The notes under the pieces are model-generated. The model saw only the letters and a list, made by a program, of their open reading frames with translations, was not told where the DNA came from and did no database searches. Shown here one piece after another: positions 44,417 to 52,835 of a stretch of 64,000 nt of DNA. The translations under genes were made by a program, and so were the position numbers. The stretch lies in assembly GCF_001456155.1 (NCBI RefSeq), contig NZ_CP013293.1, forward strand, positions 806,001 to 870,000. The letters run 5' to 3'. Source of the stretch: Chryseobacterium sp. IHB B 17019 (GTDB lineage: Bacteria; Bacteroidota; Bacteroidia; Flavobacteriales; Weeksellaceae). Numbering within the stretch: the stretch's first letter is position 1; every line of letters begins with the position of its first letter.

Positions 44417-45527
44417 AAAGATAAAAATGAAAAATATACTAATATTACTCGGAATGTTTCTGGGAATAGCAGTTTTTGCGACAAGCTGTGGAGATGCAAA
44501 GTCAAAATCCACATCAATAAAAAAAGAAAATGAGACCAATATGGATACTAAAAATGTAAAAGAAATTTATTTTGCAGGGGGATGTTTTTGGGGAACAGAG
44601 CACTTTTTTCAACAGGTTCGTGGTGTTGTGGGAACAGAAGTTGGATATGCCAACGGAAACAAGCAAAATCCTACGTATGAGGAAGTTGTAAGTCATTCAA
44701 CAGGTTTTGCGGAAACCGTAAAAGTGAAATATGATCCTGAACAAGTGGATTTAAAACTGTTGATTAACCTTTATTTTAAAACAATCGACCCTACGAGCTT
44801 AAACAAACAGGGGAACGACAGAGGCGACCAGTACAGAACAGGAATTTATTCCACCGATAAGGAAACGGAAGCTATTGTAAAAACGGAAGTTGAAAAACTG
44901 GCTAAAAATTACAGCAAACCGGTTGTTGTAGAAACAATTCCTTTGAAAAATTTCTATAAAGCGGAAGACTATCACCAGGATTATCTGGATAAAAATCCGG
45001 GCGGTTATTGTCACATCGAGCCGGGACTTTTTGAAATGGCAAGAAATGCAAACCCGCTTCCAAAAAAGGAAACAAAATTCCAAAAGCCGGACAAAAAAGT
45101 TTTGAAAGAAAAATTAACTGCCGAACAATACAATGTAACCCAGGAAAACGGTACGGAAAAACCCTTCCAGAATGAATATTGGGACGAAACCCGTGAAGGA
45201 ATTTATGTAGATATTACAACGGGCGAACCATTATTTATTTCAACAGATAAGTTTGAATCCGGTTGTGGATGGCCAAGCTTTTCTAAGCCGATTACAAAAA
45301 AAGTAGTTGATGAAAAATTGGACAAATCCCACGGAATGACACGGGTTGAAGTGAGAAGTAAAACGGGAGATGCACATTTGGGACATGTTTTCAATGACGG
45401 ACCGGAGGATAAAGGCGGACTTCGTTACTGTATCAATAGCGCATCGCTGAAATTTATCCCGAAAGCAGAAATGAAAGATAAGGGTTACGGAGAATATATT
45501 TCTTTACTCGAAACAGAGAAGAAATAA
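44400..45527 (+). CDS. msrAB: Fused MsrA-MsrB methionine sulfoxide reductase lipoprotein
   Basis: The protein carries a lipoprotein signal ([16 protein letters not shown]), an MsrA domain with the catalytic Cys in [13 protein letters not shown] (about 52-64) and [18 protein letters not shown], and an MsrB domain with [13 protein letters not shown] and the catalytic Cys in [11 protein letters not shown] (about 345-355). It therefore repairs both S- and R-methionine sulfoxide outside the cytoplasm. ATGs at 44400, 44409 and 44427 are all compatible with a signal peptide; the one at 44427 would avoid overlap with the preceding gene. A terminator follows. Confidence 0.92.
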   Translation: MKKMNKKIKMKNILILLGMFLGIAVFATSCGDAKSKSTSIKKENETNMDTKNVKEIYFAGGCFWGTEHFFQQVRGVVGTEVGYANGNKQNPTYEEVVSHSTGFAETVKVKYDPEQVDLKLLINLYFKTIDPTSLNKQGNDRGDQYRTGIYSTDKETEAIVKTEVEKLAKNYSKPVVVETIPLKNFYKAEDYHQDYLDKNPGGYCHIEPGLFEMARNANPLPKKETKFQKPDKKVLKEKLTAEQYNVTQENGTEKPFQNEYWDETREGIYVDITTGEPLFISTDKFESGCGWPSFSKPITKKVVDEKLDKSHGMTRVEVRSKTGDAHLGHVFNDGPEDKGGLRYCINSASLKFIPKAEMKDKGYGEYISLLETEKK

Positions 45528-45550
45528 TGTAGATGTGAAAGTGATTGAAG

Positions 45551-45579
45551 GACTGTCGAAAGGCAGTCTTTTTTTTGTT
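45551..45579 (+). terminator. Intrinsic terminator after msrAB
   Basis: GACTGTC pairs with GGCAGTC around a GAAA tetraloop, followed by eight Ts. It ends the four-gene sigma/msrAB unit. Confidence 0.88.
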
Positions 45580-45580
45580 T

Positions 45581-45895
45581 TTAATTTAATAGGAACCTTT
45601 CTTTAATGCTCAACATGGATATATTTAAAAATAAGAGAAATCCAAAGATAATTATAAAAGTTCCCTTCGGAAGGTTAGAAATATCTTCAAAAAACGTTTG
45701 ATAATATTGTCCATTGATAAAAGCATAAATTTTGTCTCTCAGAGTAGGTTCTTCAAAGGTGACAATTACATCATCACACAAAAGGCATCCAAATTTTTCT
45801 TCTTTAGCATTTGGATCTATATAGTTTATAGTAGCAAATAAGTGGCCTGTCTTTTCTAAATCAATAGTGTAAGTTTCTTGTCTTGCAATTGCCAT
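45581..45895 (-). CDS. C-terminal fragment of a frameshifted membrane protein gene
   Basis: This 104-aa frame (MAIARQETYTIDLEKTGHLF...) ends with one membrane helix (GTFIIIFGFLLFLNISML) and has a CLLC pair. It lies 5 bp after the stop of the preceding frame. In its own frame the sequence extends upstream as FVSLLND before the ATG, so the intact protein would read ...NTFGD-L/F-VSLLNDMAIARQ across the junction. I infer one original gene of about 225 codons broken by loss of one base near 45916. Function is unknown. Confidence 0.6.
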   Translation of the reverse strand: MAIARQETYTIDLEKTGHLFATINYIDPNAKEEKFGCLLCDDVIVTFEEPTLRDKIYAFINGQYYQTFFEDISNLPKGTFIIIFGFLLFLNISMLSIKERFLLN

Positions 45896-45900
45896 GTCAT

Positions 45901-46251
45901 TTAATAAAGATACAAATCTCCGAAAGTGTTTTTATTTGTAAGAATAAATTCTATTCCTGTATTTTTTTCATTTCTTTTTTGAAGAGCTTTTACTTCGGAA
46001 ACATATAGTCTTGAGTTTTCCTTTGCTTTGGCAGGATCTACTTTTATCTTTTTATATTTCCAGTCTCTTAATGACTCAAAAGTAAAATTAAGATTATTTT
46101 TATCCTGTACTAACTTTGCCGGAAGCCCAATATCAATTAAGTTATAACTCGTTTTATCAATATGCGGACTTATATAATACCAAAACAAAACAGGAATCAA
46201 TAAAGCACTTATCAATCCCGGAACGTAATATATTTTTTTCAGTGATATCAT
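45901..46251 (-). CDS. N-terminal fragment of a frameshifted membrane protein gene
   Basis: This 116-aa frame has an N-terminal membrane helix (YYVPGLISALLIPVLFWYY) and a soluble part (LIDIGLPAKLVQ, TGIEFILTNKNTFGD) that ends abruptly in LYLY and a TAA. The IGLPA and FILTNKNTFGD pieces look like an ExbD-like periplasmic domain, but this is a weak impression. Together with 45581-45895 it forms one membrane protein with a helix at each end if a single base is added. It could be a pseudogene, a sequencing error, or a genuine pair. Confidence 0.6.
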   Translation of the reverse strand: MISLKKIYYVPGLISALLIPVLFWYYISPHIDKTSYNLIDIGLPAKLVQDKNNLNFTFESLRDWKYKKIKVDPAKAKENSRLYVSEVKALQKRNEKNTGIEFILTNKNTFGDLYLY

Positions 46252-46265
46252 TTAGATAAAATTAA

Positions 46266-46295
46266 TAAAAAAAGTGATCCGAAACCGAACCACTT
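46266..46295 (-). terminator. Intrinsic terminator of ABC transporter operon
   Basis: On the minus strand AAGTGGTTCG pairs with CGGATCACTT around GTTT (two G-T pairs), followed by seven Ts. It separates the ABC operon from the split gene. Confidence 0.82.
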
Positions 46296-46337
46296 AAATT
46301 TTAATATTTAAATCCTTAAATCTTTCAATTCTAAACC

Positions 46338-47180
46338 TTACCAATCTCTTTTTCTCAAAATCCAATACGATCCGAATATGAAAATTGCACACCAAACAAG
46401 ACACGCAATCATGCTTTCCGTAGGGTAGTGGAATTCATATTTCCCAAACATTTTTAGCATATTCAGTCTCATCATCGGGTTTGGGATAAGGCTGGACATA
46501 CTTTCTAATGGTAAAAGATGGGTGATGAAAAAATCGTTCTGAAGCACCTCATTTCTCTGTGGACCCTGCATTCCGCTTACTTTTGTGAAGGTTTCTACGG
46601 CTGTTAAAATACCTTCAACAATCCAGAAAACGAAAAGAGCAAGAAATACAAAAACCGATTTTCTCAGTAAAATAGAAAGAAACATCAGGAAACAAAAGAA
46701 AGTAAACAGCTTCACAAAATAATTTCCGATGAAGAAAATTTCTTCAAAAACCTTTGCAGATTCCGTTGTATCCGAATATTGATATCCTAAAAACATCGTG
46801 ATCCCAAATACAATTATCGTAGAAACAATCGTGAAAATGCTTATTGTTAGTAATTTTGAACTGATAAATTCTTTTCTGCTCAATCCATCAATTGTATTCT
46901 GCTTAAACATTCGGTTGCTGAATTCCTGTGAAATCGAGAAGACAATGATTAATCCTAAGAAAATTTTCAATATAGCAACAATCCATGTCGTGAAATTCCA
47001 GATTTCCGGAAAATTATATATTCCTTGCTCTTTCAGATTAATTGTTGAGCCACCTAGATCAAAATCAACCAGACCGATAAACAGTAATGCGATCAGGATG
47101 GCAAAATAAAGGGTCGTGAAAATCTTGAACGGTCTGTAGTTCAGATTTTTGTAGTATTCTAGTTTTAATAATTTAATCAT
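46338..47180 (-). CDS. ABC transporter permease
   Basis: The 280-aa protein has about six membrane helices, beginning with YRPFKIFTTLYFAILIALLF and including IFLGLIIVFSISQEFSNRMFKQNTIDGLSRKEF, the cytoplasmic coupling segment seen in ABC-2 type permeases. The final helices end in AIFIFGSYWILRKRDW. It starts 2 bp after the stop of the ATPase gene and is part of the same operon. The substrate is unknown; ABC-2 systems of this kind often export drugs, lipids or peptides. Confidence 0.85.
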   Translation of the reverse strand: MIKLLKLEYYKNLNYRPFKIFTTLYFAILIALLFIGLVDFDLGGSTINLKEQGIYNFPEIWNFTTWIVAILKIFLGLIIVFSISQEFSNRMFKQNTIDGLSRKEFISSKLLTISIFTIVSTIIVFGITMFLGYQYSDTTESAKVFEEIFFIGNYFVKLFTFFCFLMFLSILLRKSVFVFLALFVFWIVEGILTAVETFTKVSGMQGPQRNEVLQNDFFITHLLPLESMSSLIPNPMMRLNMLKMFGKYEFHYPTESMIACLVWCAIFIFGSYWILRKRDW

Positions 47181-47182
47181 GA

Positions 47183-48085
47183 TTATTTTGTGTTTTTTAC
47201 AAGTTCAAGGAATTGAGTTTCAAGCGATTCTTTTTTCTTGGTCAAATGAGACAGGAAAATACCTTTTTCAGCCAGTTTTTGGTTTAAAGCAGAAGCTGAA
47301 ATCGAAGCGTCGTCACGAATCTGGGCTTTGATAATCTCACCATCCTTATTAATGGAATTAAACCATTGAAGTTCTTCCAAAGCGCTCAGAAGCAGGGTGT
47401 TGTTATCTGCTTTTAATTCAAAATAACCATTGTTAGCAGTCATTTCATCCACCCTTCCGGAATAGATGGAATTCCCTTCTTTTAAAACAATCACATGGCT
47501 GCAGATCTTTTCGATCTCGTCCAAAAGGTGGCTTGCAATAATGATAGTAATTCCTTGTTTTGCAATACTATTAATGATGTCCCGGATCTGGATGATTCCT
47601 TCAGGATCAAGGCCGTTGGTAGGCTCGTCCAGAATCAGAACTTCAGGGTTGTTAAGCAAGGCCGATGCGATGGCAAGACGTTGTTTCATCCCTAATGAAT
47701 AGGTTTTGAAAGGATCTTTTTTTCTTTCCAACAACCCGACTGTTTTCAAAACTTCGTCAATTCTTGCTTGAGGCGTTCCTTTGATTTCGGCTACAATCTT
47801 CAGATTGGTTTCTGCGCTTAAATAAGGATAAAAGTTCGGCTGCTCAATAATGGCCCCGATTCTTTTTAAGGTGTCCGGATCGGTGCCTCTTTTTCCAAAC
47901 CAGTACCATTCGCCACTGGTAGGATTAATGGTTGAAAGCAACATCCCGAAAGTGGTGGACTTTCCGCTTCCGTTTGGTCCCAGAAGTCCGTAAACATTAC
48001 CTTTTTCTACATCAAAGGAGATGTTGTTTACAGCAATTCTCTTGAATTTTTTAGTCAAATTCTTTACTGACAAAATTTTTTCCAT
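47183..48085 (-). CDS. ABC transporter ATP-binding protein
   Basis: The 300-aa ATPase has Walker A GLLGPNGSGKSTTFGML (about 33-49), Q-loop region GAIIEQPNFYPYLS, signature YSLGMKQRLAIA (about 128-139), Walker B EVLILDEPTNGLDPEG and H-loop IIIASHLLDEIE. The C-terminal ~80 residues form a regulatory extension typical of CcmA/drug-export ATPases. It precedes the permease gene, and the operon promoter should lie in the 117 bp shared with the divergent AAA ATPase gene. Confidence 0.93.
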   Translation of the reverse strand: MEKILSVKNLTKKFKRIAVNNISFDVEKGNVYGLLGPNGSGKSTTFGMLLSTINPTSGEWYWFGKRGTDPDTLKRIGAIIEQPNFYPYLSAETNLKIVAEIKGTPQARIDEVLKTVGLLERKKDPFKTYSLGMKQRLAIASALLNNPEVLILDEPTNGLDPEGIIQIRDIINSIAKQGITIIIASHLLDEIEKICSHVIVLKEGNSIYSGRVDEMTANNGYFELKADNNTLLLSALEELQWFNSINKDGEIIKAQIRDDASISASALNQKLAEKGIFLSHLTKKKESLETQFLELVKNTK

Positions 48086-48175
48086 GTAATTTGTTTTACA
48101 TAGTAGTAGTGTATGTAATTTACAAAATGTTACAAATTATATCATAGATCAATAAAATTTACTATTTAAAAATGC

Positions 48176-48183
48176 TAAATTTG
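48176..48183 (+). promoter_or_regulatory. -7 box TAAATTTG for AAA ATPase gene
   Basis: TAAATTTG matches TAnnTTTG and lies 20 bp before the ATG at 48203. Confidence 0.5.
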
Positions 48184-48202
48184 ATTGAATTAATCGGTAA
48201 TT

Positions 48203-49555
48203 ATGAAGTTAATTGAACTGGCGAAAGAACTTAATGTTTCTGCCGAAGCTATAAAACAATTTATCCAGGATTTTGATCTTGAGCTGGGCGTTTGTATCAG
48301 TACAGATTTTGAGATTAAAAAAGATTTTGAAAAATTTGCCCGCGAAAATGTAGATTTTTTAAGACTTTACGAAAAAGATCTCGACAAGACCAAAACCTTG
48401 GAGCAGATTGCGGAAACCATTCATCAGCCAAAGGAAAAGGTAGAAAAGGCAATTAAGGAAATCAACCCTAATATTTTTGATAACGGATTTTTCAAATCAT
48501 CAATTTCAAGCTACGGAATTGATAACAGACTGGGTGGAAATTATCAATTTGTCTATAATTATTTTGGACAGAAAACGAGCCTTCAACATAGGGATTTTAT
48601 TGGGTACAGAGACTTGTTCTTCTATATATCAAGTGTGCTGGAACCTTTCTTAAATCCGCAACAGATCAAGGATTGGGGGATCAACAAGCCTGCCGGAATC
48701 GTTTTGTACGGGCCTCCGGGAAGCGGTAAAATTTTCTGGGCCAATAAAATTGCGGAAATTATCAACTATAAATTCAAAGAAGTAAAAAAACATTATCTGG
48801 GAACTTCTTTTGTAGACGGAAATAAGACCAATTTTAATGATTTTCTGGTGACCATGATGCGGGACGAAAAAGTACTGCTTTTCCTCGATGATTTTGATGA
48901 AATAATGATGGAAAGAAAAGCTGAAACAGATGTTGCTTCCTGTAATCTTGAAACTCAGGAAATTCTTCTCCATTACATCAGTAAGTTTGAAAAAGAAGAT
49001 GTACTGATGGTAGGATCGGCAAAATCCATTGCGGAAATTGATGAGGAAATTCTTGCTCCGGGAAGGTTTGATGTTGTAATTCCGGTTTTTCCACCGAATG
49101 CTTCCGAACGTTCGGAAATTATTTTATATGCAATAACGAAAGGGCTTGAAGAAGATTCATTGTTGTATAAAATTCTCAAAAAGAACAAAGCCGATAAAAT
49201 TCCTTTCTGGAACGAAATCTCTTCCCAGATGAAGGTTTTCAGCAATACAATGATTATTGATTTTACACAAAGTTTAAAAAAGAGAATTAAAGACATTTAT
49301 CAAAAAACAAAAAACGAAAATTTAGAAATCAGTCAAAGCCTTCTGAATAAAGCATTAAGAGATGCAAAAGGAAAACTTACCGAAGAATATCTGGATCAGA
49401 TTTCGGTATTTTTGAGAGATGTTATTGTTAATAATTTTGATCAGTTTCAAATGAGGATTAAAGCACTGAAAACCGAGCTGGATACTTACAGAGTGGTGGA
49501 AGAACCGAGAAGAGTAATTGGTTTTCCGCATAATGACGGGGAAAATAAAGTTTGA
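48203..49555 (+). CDS. AAA ATPase with N-terminal IF2_N-like domain
   Basis: The 450-aa protein begins with MKLIELAKELNVSAEAIKQFI, resembling the small helical IF2_N domain of translation initiation factor IF-2, followed by a helical linker. The AAA domain (about 160-330) has Walker A GPPGSGKIFWA, where the usual Thr/Ser after Lys is Ile, Walker B LLFLDDFDEI, a sensor LMVGSAKSIAEID and the box VII-like APGRFDVVIPV. The C-terminal third is helical with a long coiled coil. It may be a nucleotide-binding protein with reduced hydrolysis. The gene is alone on its strand, before prfB. Confidence 0.8.
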   Translation: MKLIELAKELNVSAEAIKQFIQDFDLELGVCISTDFEIKKDFEKFARENVDFLRLYEKDLDKTKTLEQIAETIHQPKEKVEKAIKEINPNIFDNGFFKSSISSYGIDNRLGGNYQFVYNYFGQKTSLQHRDFIGYRDLFFYISSVLEPFLNPQQIKDWGINKPAGIVLYGPPGSGKIFWANKIAEIINYKFKEVKKHYLGTSFVDGNKTNFNDFLVTMMRDEKVLLFLDDFDEIMMERKAETDVASCNLETQEILLHYISKFEKEDVLMVGSAKSIAEIDEEILAPGRFDVVIPVFPPNASERSEIILYAITKGLEEDSLLYKILKKNKADKIPFWNEISSQMKVFSNTMIIDFTQSLKKRIKDIYQKTKNENLEISQSLLNKALRDAKGKLTEEYLDQISVFLRDVIVNNFDQFQMRIKALKTELDTYRVVEEPRRVIGFPHNDGENKV

Positions 49556-49638
49556 TTTTTAATTGAAATTGTTATTTGATGTTTATTTTAAATTAAAACA
49601 ATCTAAGTGCTCAGAAATCTTTTGGAAATAAAATTCCT

Positions 49639-49646
49639 TATTTTTG
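49639..49646 (+). promoter_or_regulatory. -7 box TATTTTTG for prfB
   Basis: TATTTTTG matches TAnnTTTG 16 bp before the GTG start at 49662. Confidence 0.5.
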
Positions 49647-49661
49647 CAAAAATAAAAATTC

Positions 49662-50774
49662 GTGATCAACAACGACCAGATAAAAGAAATTCAATCCAGA
49701 ATTGATGATTTACATAAATATCTTCAGATCGACAAAAAGAAGATAGAAATATCTAATGATGATGAAAAAACGGCTGCACCGGAATTTTGGGATAATCCCA
49801 AAACCGCTGAAGCATTCCTGAAACAGCTTCGTTCCAAGAAAAAATGGGTGGAAGCGTATGACGAAATCGATACTCAGTTTGAAGACCTGCAGGTTTTAGC
49901 AGATTTTGCCAAAGAAGATCCTGATTCTGAGAAAGAATTAGATACAGCTTTCCCTCAATTAGTGGAAAAAATCGAAGATCTAGAATTCAAGAACATGCTT
50001 TCTAACGAAGGTGATGAACTTTCTGCTGTGCTTCAGATTACAGCTGGAGCAGGTGGTACGGAAAGTTGCGACTGGGCTTCCATGCTGATGAGAATGTACA
50101 CCATGTGGGCGGAAAAGCAAGGTTATAAAATCCGTGAACTGAACTACCAGGAAGGCGATGTTGCAGGTGTAAAAACCGTTACGCTGGAAATCGAGGGAGA
50201 ATTTGCCTTTGGGTACCTGAGAGGTGAAAATGGAGTTCACAGGCTTGTAAGAATTTCTCCTTTTGATTCTAATGCAAAGCGCCATACAAGCTTCGTTTCA
50301 GTGTACGTCTATCCTTTGGTAGATGATACCATCGAAATCAATATCAATCCTGCAGATATCTCGTTTGAAACGATGAGGTCTTCAGGAGCGGGAGGTCAGA
50401 ACGTAAACAAAGTTGAAACGGCGGTTCGTCTTCGTCACGCGCCGACCGGAATTATCATTGAAAACTCGGAATCCCGTTCACAGCTTCAGAATAAGGAAAA
50501 AGCCATGCAGTTGCTTCGTTCGAGGCTTTATGAAATGGAGTTGGAAGAGCGTCTGAAAGCGCGTAACGAGATCGAAGCCAATAAGATGAAGATCGAGTGG
50601 GGAAGCCAGATCAGAAACTATGTGATGCATCCGTATAAATTGGTGAAAGATGTGCGTTCCGGATACGAAACTTCGGATGTTGATGCTGTGATGAACGGAA
50701 ATATCACGCCATTCCTGAAAGCGTTTCTGATGGCGGACGGGACAGCGGTTTCAGATGATGATTTGGACTTGTAA
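49662..50774 (+). CDS. prfB: Peptide chain release factor 2
   Basis: RF2 terminates translation at UGA and UAA. The 370-aa protein contains the stop-codon-reading SPF tripeptide in [16 protein letters not shown] and the peptidyl-hydrolysis motif [18 protein letters not shown] (GGQ). A GTG start at 49662 is required for the usual N-terminus [13 protein letters not shown]. The position where many RF2 genes have a programmed frameshift (leucine codon followed by TGA) reads TAT CTT CAG ATC here, so the gene is one continuous frame. Confidence 0.94.
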   Translation: MINNDQIKEIQSRIDDLHKYLQIDKKKIEISNDDEKTAAPEFWDNPKTAEAFLKQLRSKKKWVEAYDEIDTQFEDLQVLADFAKEDPDSEKELDTAFPQLVEKIEDLEFKNMLSNEGDELSAVLQITAGAGGTESCDWASMLMRMYTMWAEKQGYKIRELNYQEGDVAGVKTVTLEIEGEFAFGYLRGENGVHRLVRISPFDSNAKRHTSFVSVYVYPLVDDTIEININPADISFETMRSSGAGGQNVNKVETAVRLRHAPTGIIIENSESRSQLQNKEKAMQLLRSRLYEMELEERLKARNEIEANKMKIEWGSQIRNYVMHPYKLVKDVRSGYETSDVDAVMNGNITPFLKAFLMADGTAVSDDDLDL

Positions 50775-50835
50775 AGGGGATGATTAAATTTAGTTAAAAT
50801 CTTATAATATATTTCCATTTGACGTTTATTAATCC

Positions 50836-50843
50836 TATTTTTG
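50836..50843 (+). promoter_or_regulatory. -7 box TATTTTTG for dedA-like gene
   Basis: TATTTTTG matches TAnnTTTG and lies 17 bp before the ATG, with TTTG 14 bp further upstream. Confidence 0.45.
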
Positions 50844-50859
50844 TTACTTATCAAAACGT

Positions 50860-51576
50860 ATGGAAGATTTCAATAGTTGGAAAGATTTATTAAATCCGGA
50901 ATTTTATATTAAACTTGGAGGATTTTGGCTTATTTTGTTTATTATTTTCGCGGAAACAGGACTTTTTATAGGATTTTTTTTACCGGGAGACTCTTTACTT
51001 TTCGTTTCTGGAATTTATGCTGTTGATATCATCAAAGAGACTTTTGGCTCCACGGGGAGCGATTTTCTTGATACGTTTATTTTAGCTTCGGCGGTAGCTG
51101 TGGCTGCTATTATTGGAAATGAGGTAGGTTATTATTTCGGAAGAAAAACCGGAGGTGCATTATATAAAAAACAGGATACAATGCTTTTCAAGAAAAAATA
51201 CCTGTATCAGGCTCATGATTTCTTTGAGAAAAATGGTGCGTTGGCGATTATTATGGCGAGATTTTTACCTGTTGTAAGGACTTTTACACCAATTGTTGCG
51301 GGAATTGTGAAGATGGATAAAAAAGATTTCTTGAGGGATAATATTATTGGTGCTGTTTTATGGTCATTCTTGTTGATTTTTGCAGGACATTATCTTGATA
51401 AATTATTCATTGAGCAGTTTGGTATTGATTTAAAGAAAAAGCTAGAATTAATCATTATCGTAATTGTTTTAGTAACCACTTTGCCGATAATCTTCAAATT
51501 CTTATTCGGGAAAAAACAGGATTTTTCAAAATATGAAAATCACAATTTTGATGAAGACGAAGAAGAAAACAAATAA
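50860..51576 (+). CDS. DedA family membrane protein
   Basis: The 238-aa protein has 5-6 membrane segments and DedA/SNARE-associated features: ETGLFIGFFLPGDSLLF with the conserved E and PGD, GNEVGYYFGRKTGGALY, and the R-rich FEKNGALAIIMARFLPVVRTFTPIVAGI motif that includes the FxPxxR-like core. DedA proteins act as undecaprenyl-phosphate or lipid scramblases. The C-terminus is highly acidic (DEDEEENK). A terminator follows. Confidence 0.9.
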   Translation: MEDFNSWKDLLNPEFYIKLGGFWLILFIIFAETGLFIGFFLPGDSLLFVSGIYAVDIIKETFGSTGSDFLDTFILASAVAVAAIIGNEVGYYFGRKTGGALYKKQDTMLFKKKYLYQAHDFFEKNGALAIIMARFLPVVRTFTPIVAGIVKMDKKDFLRDNIIGAVLWSFLLIFAGHYLDKLFIEQFGIDLKKKLELIIIVIVLVTTLPIIFKFLFGKKQDFSKYENHNFDEDEEENK

Positions 51577-51600
51577 GATTTAATTACAAATTATACTCAT

Positions 51601-51629
51601 AACCTGCTTTTGAAGCGGGTTATTTTTTT
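51601..51629 (+). terminator. Intrinsic terminator
   Basis: AACCTGCTT pairs with AAGCGGGTT around TTG, followed by Ts. It ends the DedA gene. Confidence 0.8.
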
Positions 51630-51675
51630 GTTTAAGTAATAAATGATTTCTTATTGATGGTCTTGTTGAATAAAG

Positions 51676-51702
51676 AGATTCTTCCTTCGTCAGAATGACA
51701 AA
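51676..51702 (+). repeat. Short interspersed repeat, second copy
   Basis: GAGATTCTTCCTTCGTCAG followed by AATGACAAA matches 3795-3817 over the TTCGTCAGAATGACAAA core. A CTTCTAATTTCTAGCTTCTA word repeat, like that at 32703-32780, follows. Confidence 0.5.
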
Positions 51703-51731
51703 CGCAACAACTAACTTCTAATTTCTAGCTT

Positions 51732-52601
51732 CTAAAACTTAATCCAATTTAAAATATTAGGATAAATAATACTGTCTCTTTTTCTTTTGCTGAAAAACCT
51801 CGGTGCGTGGCCTGTATTTTCCATAAAGATTAACTTATGCGGAATATCTCTCGCTTTTAAGGCCGAGTCTAATGCTAATCCCTGACGTTGATTCACGAGG
51901 AAATCCTGATTTCCCTGAAAAAGCAGTGTAGGGACATTAGAAATATTAGCGATTGGGCTTGCTTTTTTAAATTCCTCAGACAAATTCTTGCGATGAAATT
52001 TCTCTCCCACCACTTTTTGAACGGTTGGAGAAGAATATTTAGAGTAAAAAGAATTCAAGTATTCCGGTGAATAAAAATCTGTCGGGCCGCTCAATGAGAT
52101 TATTTTTTTAATCTGATCGGGATTCTGATAGCCATATAATAAAGCAAGGTGTCCACCAGCACTTTCACCAAGAAGAATATAATTGTTGGGTTCAAGCTCA
52201 GCTTTTTGAGCCAGGGAATTGAATTTCAAAATAGCGGAATTGATATCTTCCAATTGCTCTCGATAAGTAATTTTCTTGGATTTTGAAACCAGCCTGTAAT
52301 TCATATTGATGCTCGGAATATTATTCTTAAAAAGCATTTTTTGAATCTGGATCATGTGTTCTTTACGTCCGTATTTCCAGCCGCCGCCGTGTAAAATTAA
52401 GATTACGGGAGAGTTTTCAGCGTAGCTTGACGGAAGAAAAACATCCATTTTCTGTTTTTTATGCTCGCCGTATTTTAAGTTGTAGATTTTCTGATCATTA
52501 TTTGTTCCTACCCAAACCCTGAATTTCGAATTGCAGGAATTTAAAACAAAGCCAATCAATCCTAAAACGAAGAAATGGTATTTAAGAATCAGCTTTTTCA
52601 T
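51732..52601 (-). CDS. Alpha/beta hydrolase, exported
   Basis: The 289-aa esterase/lipase-like protein has an N-terminal hydrophobic signal ending near Cys (YHFFVLGLIGFVLNSC), likely a lipoprotein. The fold shows the oxyanion motif ILHGGGWKYG, the nucleophile elbow LLGESAGGHLALLYG (about 133-147), the Asp in LFQGNQDFLV and the His in MENTGHAPRFF. This places it in the BD-FAE/hormone-sensitive-lipase-like group. The substrate is not predictable. It is monocistronic, convergent with the dedA-like gene. Confidence 0.85.
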   Translation of the reverse strand: MKKLILKYHFFVLGLIGFVLNSCNSKFRVWVGTNNDQKIYNLKYGEHKKQKMDVFLPSSYAENSPVILILHGGGWKYGRKEHMIQIQKMLFKNNIPSINMNYRLVSKSKKITYREQLEDINSAILKFNSLAQKAELEPNNYILLGESAGGHLALLYGYQNPDQIKKIISLSGPTDFYSPEYLNSFYSKYSSPTVQKVVGEKFHRKNLSEEFKKASPIANISNVPTLLFQGNQDFLVNQRQGLALDSALKARDIPHKLIFMENTGHAPRFFSKRKRDSIIYPNILNWIKF

Positions 52602-52796
52602 AGAATAAAATTACAGAAATTTAATTTAAAATCTAAAGTTAAAAAAATGATATTACACAGCTATTTCCGTCTTTGACTTGTTGTAGAAACGGTATTATTT
52701 TGAGTAAAAGATACAAGAATCATATTTGATTAAATTTTAGCAAGAATTAATTTAAATAAACCCGGTTTAATCATATTATTAACCAAATTAAATAAT

Positions 52797-52804
52797 TATT
52801 TTTG
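52797..52804 (+). promoter_or_regulatory. -7 box TATTTTTG for DUF808 gene
   Basis: TATTTTTG matches TAnnTTTG 31 bp before the ATG at 52836. Confidence 0.5.
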
Positions 52805-52835
52805 CTCTTTAACAATCATTAAAAAACATTAAAAT

